40,507 nucleotides of DNA, from assembly GCA_045645205.1 (NCBI GenBank), contig JAZRIJ010000072.1, positions 1-40,507 on the forward strand, written 5' to 3'. The notes beneath the pieces were generated by a model. It did no database searches and was not told the DNA's origin. It worked only from the letters and a program-made list of their open reading frames with translations. Position numbers and translations under genes: made by a program. This DNA comes from RGIG1995 sp045645205. GTDB lineage: Bacteria; Bacillota; Clostridia; Oscillospirales; CAG-272. Each line of letters opens with the position of its first letter. Positions within the stretch are counted from its first letter, which is position 1. Shown here in pieces: positions 40,385 through 40,507 of this stretch.

Positions 40385-40413
40385 AAAGCGAGGTTTTCAC
40401 ATACCTCTTTTTT
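40385..40413 (+). terminator. Terminator after the transposase
   Basis: GAGGT (40390-40394) pairs with ACCTC (40403-40407), with A-run before and TTTTTT after. Beyond it, up to 40507, I see only a small palindrome AAGGCT-G-AGCCTT near the right edge. Confidence 0.6.
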
Positions 40414-40507
40414 CGTATGCTCTTTTTTACTCGTTTTGGAGCTTTTTATTCTTTAGTATTGATTATGCTTTCGCTTATTCATAGCAAAAGGCTGAGCCTT
40501 AAGCGTT

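Larger units (their letters stand above)
38707..40413 (+). mobile_element. IS1182-family insertion sequence (ends not resolved)
   Basis: One intact DDE transposase gene is flanked by a strong hairpin on the left and a terminator on the right. I could not find matching terminal inverted repeats or a target duplication within the window, so the limits given are only those of the recognisable parts. The right end may lie past 40507. Confidence 0.5.

Noticed and set aside
1..40507. CRISPR array or rRNA genes
   Set aside because: No regularly spaced direct repeats and no rRNA-like sequence were seen on reading through the window.
40354..40507. Right terminal inverted repeat of the IS1182 element
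   Set aside because: No stretch matching the reverse complement of the left flank could be found; the end may lie outside the window.

Overview
The window looks like a chromosome segment of a strictly anaerobic, low-to-medium GC Gram-positive bacterium of the Clostridia, probably a gut Oscillospirales-type lineage. I infer this from AGGAGG-type ribosome binding sites, SigA promoters (several TTGACA-17-TATAAT), a short archaeal-like prolyl-tRNA synthetase, GTP-dependent PEP carboxykinase, FakA/FakB-type fatty acid kinase genes, and an oxygen-defence operon of flavodiiron protein, desulfoferrodoxin and rubredoxin. No rRNA or CRISPR array is present. One tRNA gene, tRNA-Thr(CGT), is found.

Layout. 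Positions 1-16.7 kb are mostly envelope and core metabolism. They hold a secreted cohesin-like surface protein running off the left edge, an HPr-kinase-like P-loop protein with a long leader, an LTA-synthase-like sulfatase, a translationally coupled pair (unknown protein plus lipoprotein DNase), pckG, rsmA, tRNA-Thr, a YgjV-like membrane protein, queH, a second membrane-anchored repeat surface protein, proS, a SEDS (RodA/FtsW) polymerase and an NlpC/P60 lipoprotein. Positions 16.8-23.9 kb carry an RsuA/RluB pseudouridine synthase, tex, an orphan MsmX/UgpC sugar-ABC ATPase, a DUF2500 protein, an AraC regulator beside a decayed gene end, and a YitT transporter.

Positions 23.9-34 kb form the most coherent physiology. 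One minus-strand run is FakB, FakA, a MarR regulator and a HAD hydrolase (fatty-acid activation with a possible FabT-like regulator). Another is D-lactate dehydrogenase, a four-domain flavodiiron protein, desulfoferrodoxin and rubredoxin (O2 and superoxide reduction), followed after a hairpin by a ZIP transporter. A Crp/Fnr-family gene is divergent from this operon. The shared 86-bp gap holds a perfect 14-bp palindrome placed to repress the regulator and activate the operon. cysK follows the regulator.

Positions 34-40.5 kb are accessory DNA. They start with a decayed barnase-type ribonuclease fragment after cysK and an unrecognised 324-aa protein. Then come a short tRNA-3'-end-like sequence, a 5'-truncated hsdM, a DUF6809 protein, and a three-gene cassette: Phd/YefM antitoxin, GNAT fused to a PUA-like domain, and an ASCH protein. 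The cassette is driven by a consensus promoter inside a perfect 15-bp inverted repeat. The region ends with an IS1182-family transposase. The Phd-GNAT/PUA-ASCH cassette is the best candidate here for an under-described toxin-antitoxin or RNA-modification system.
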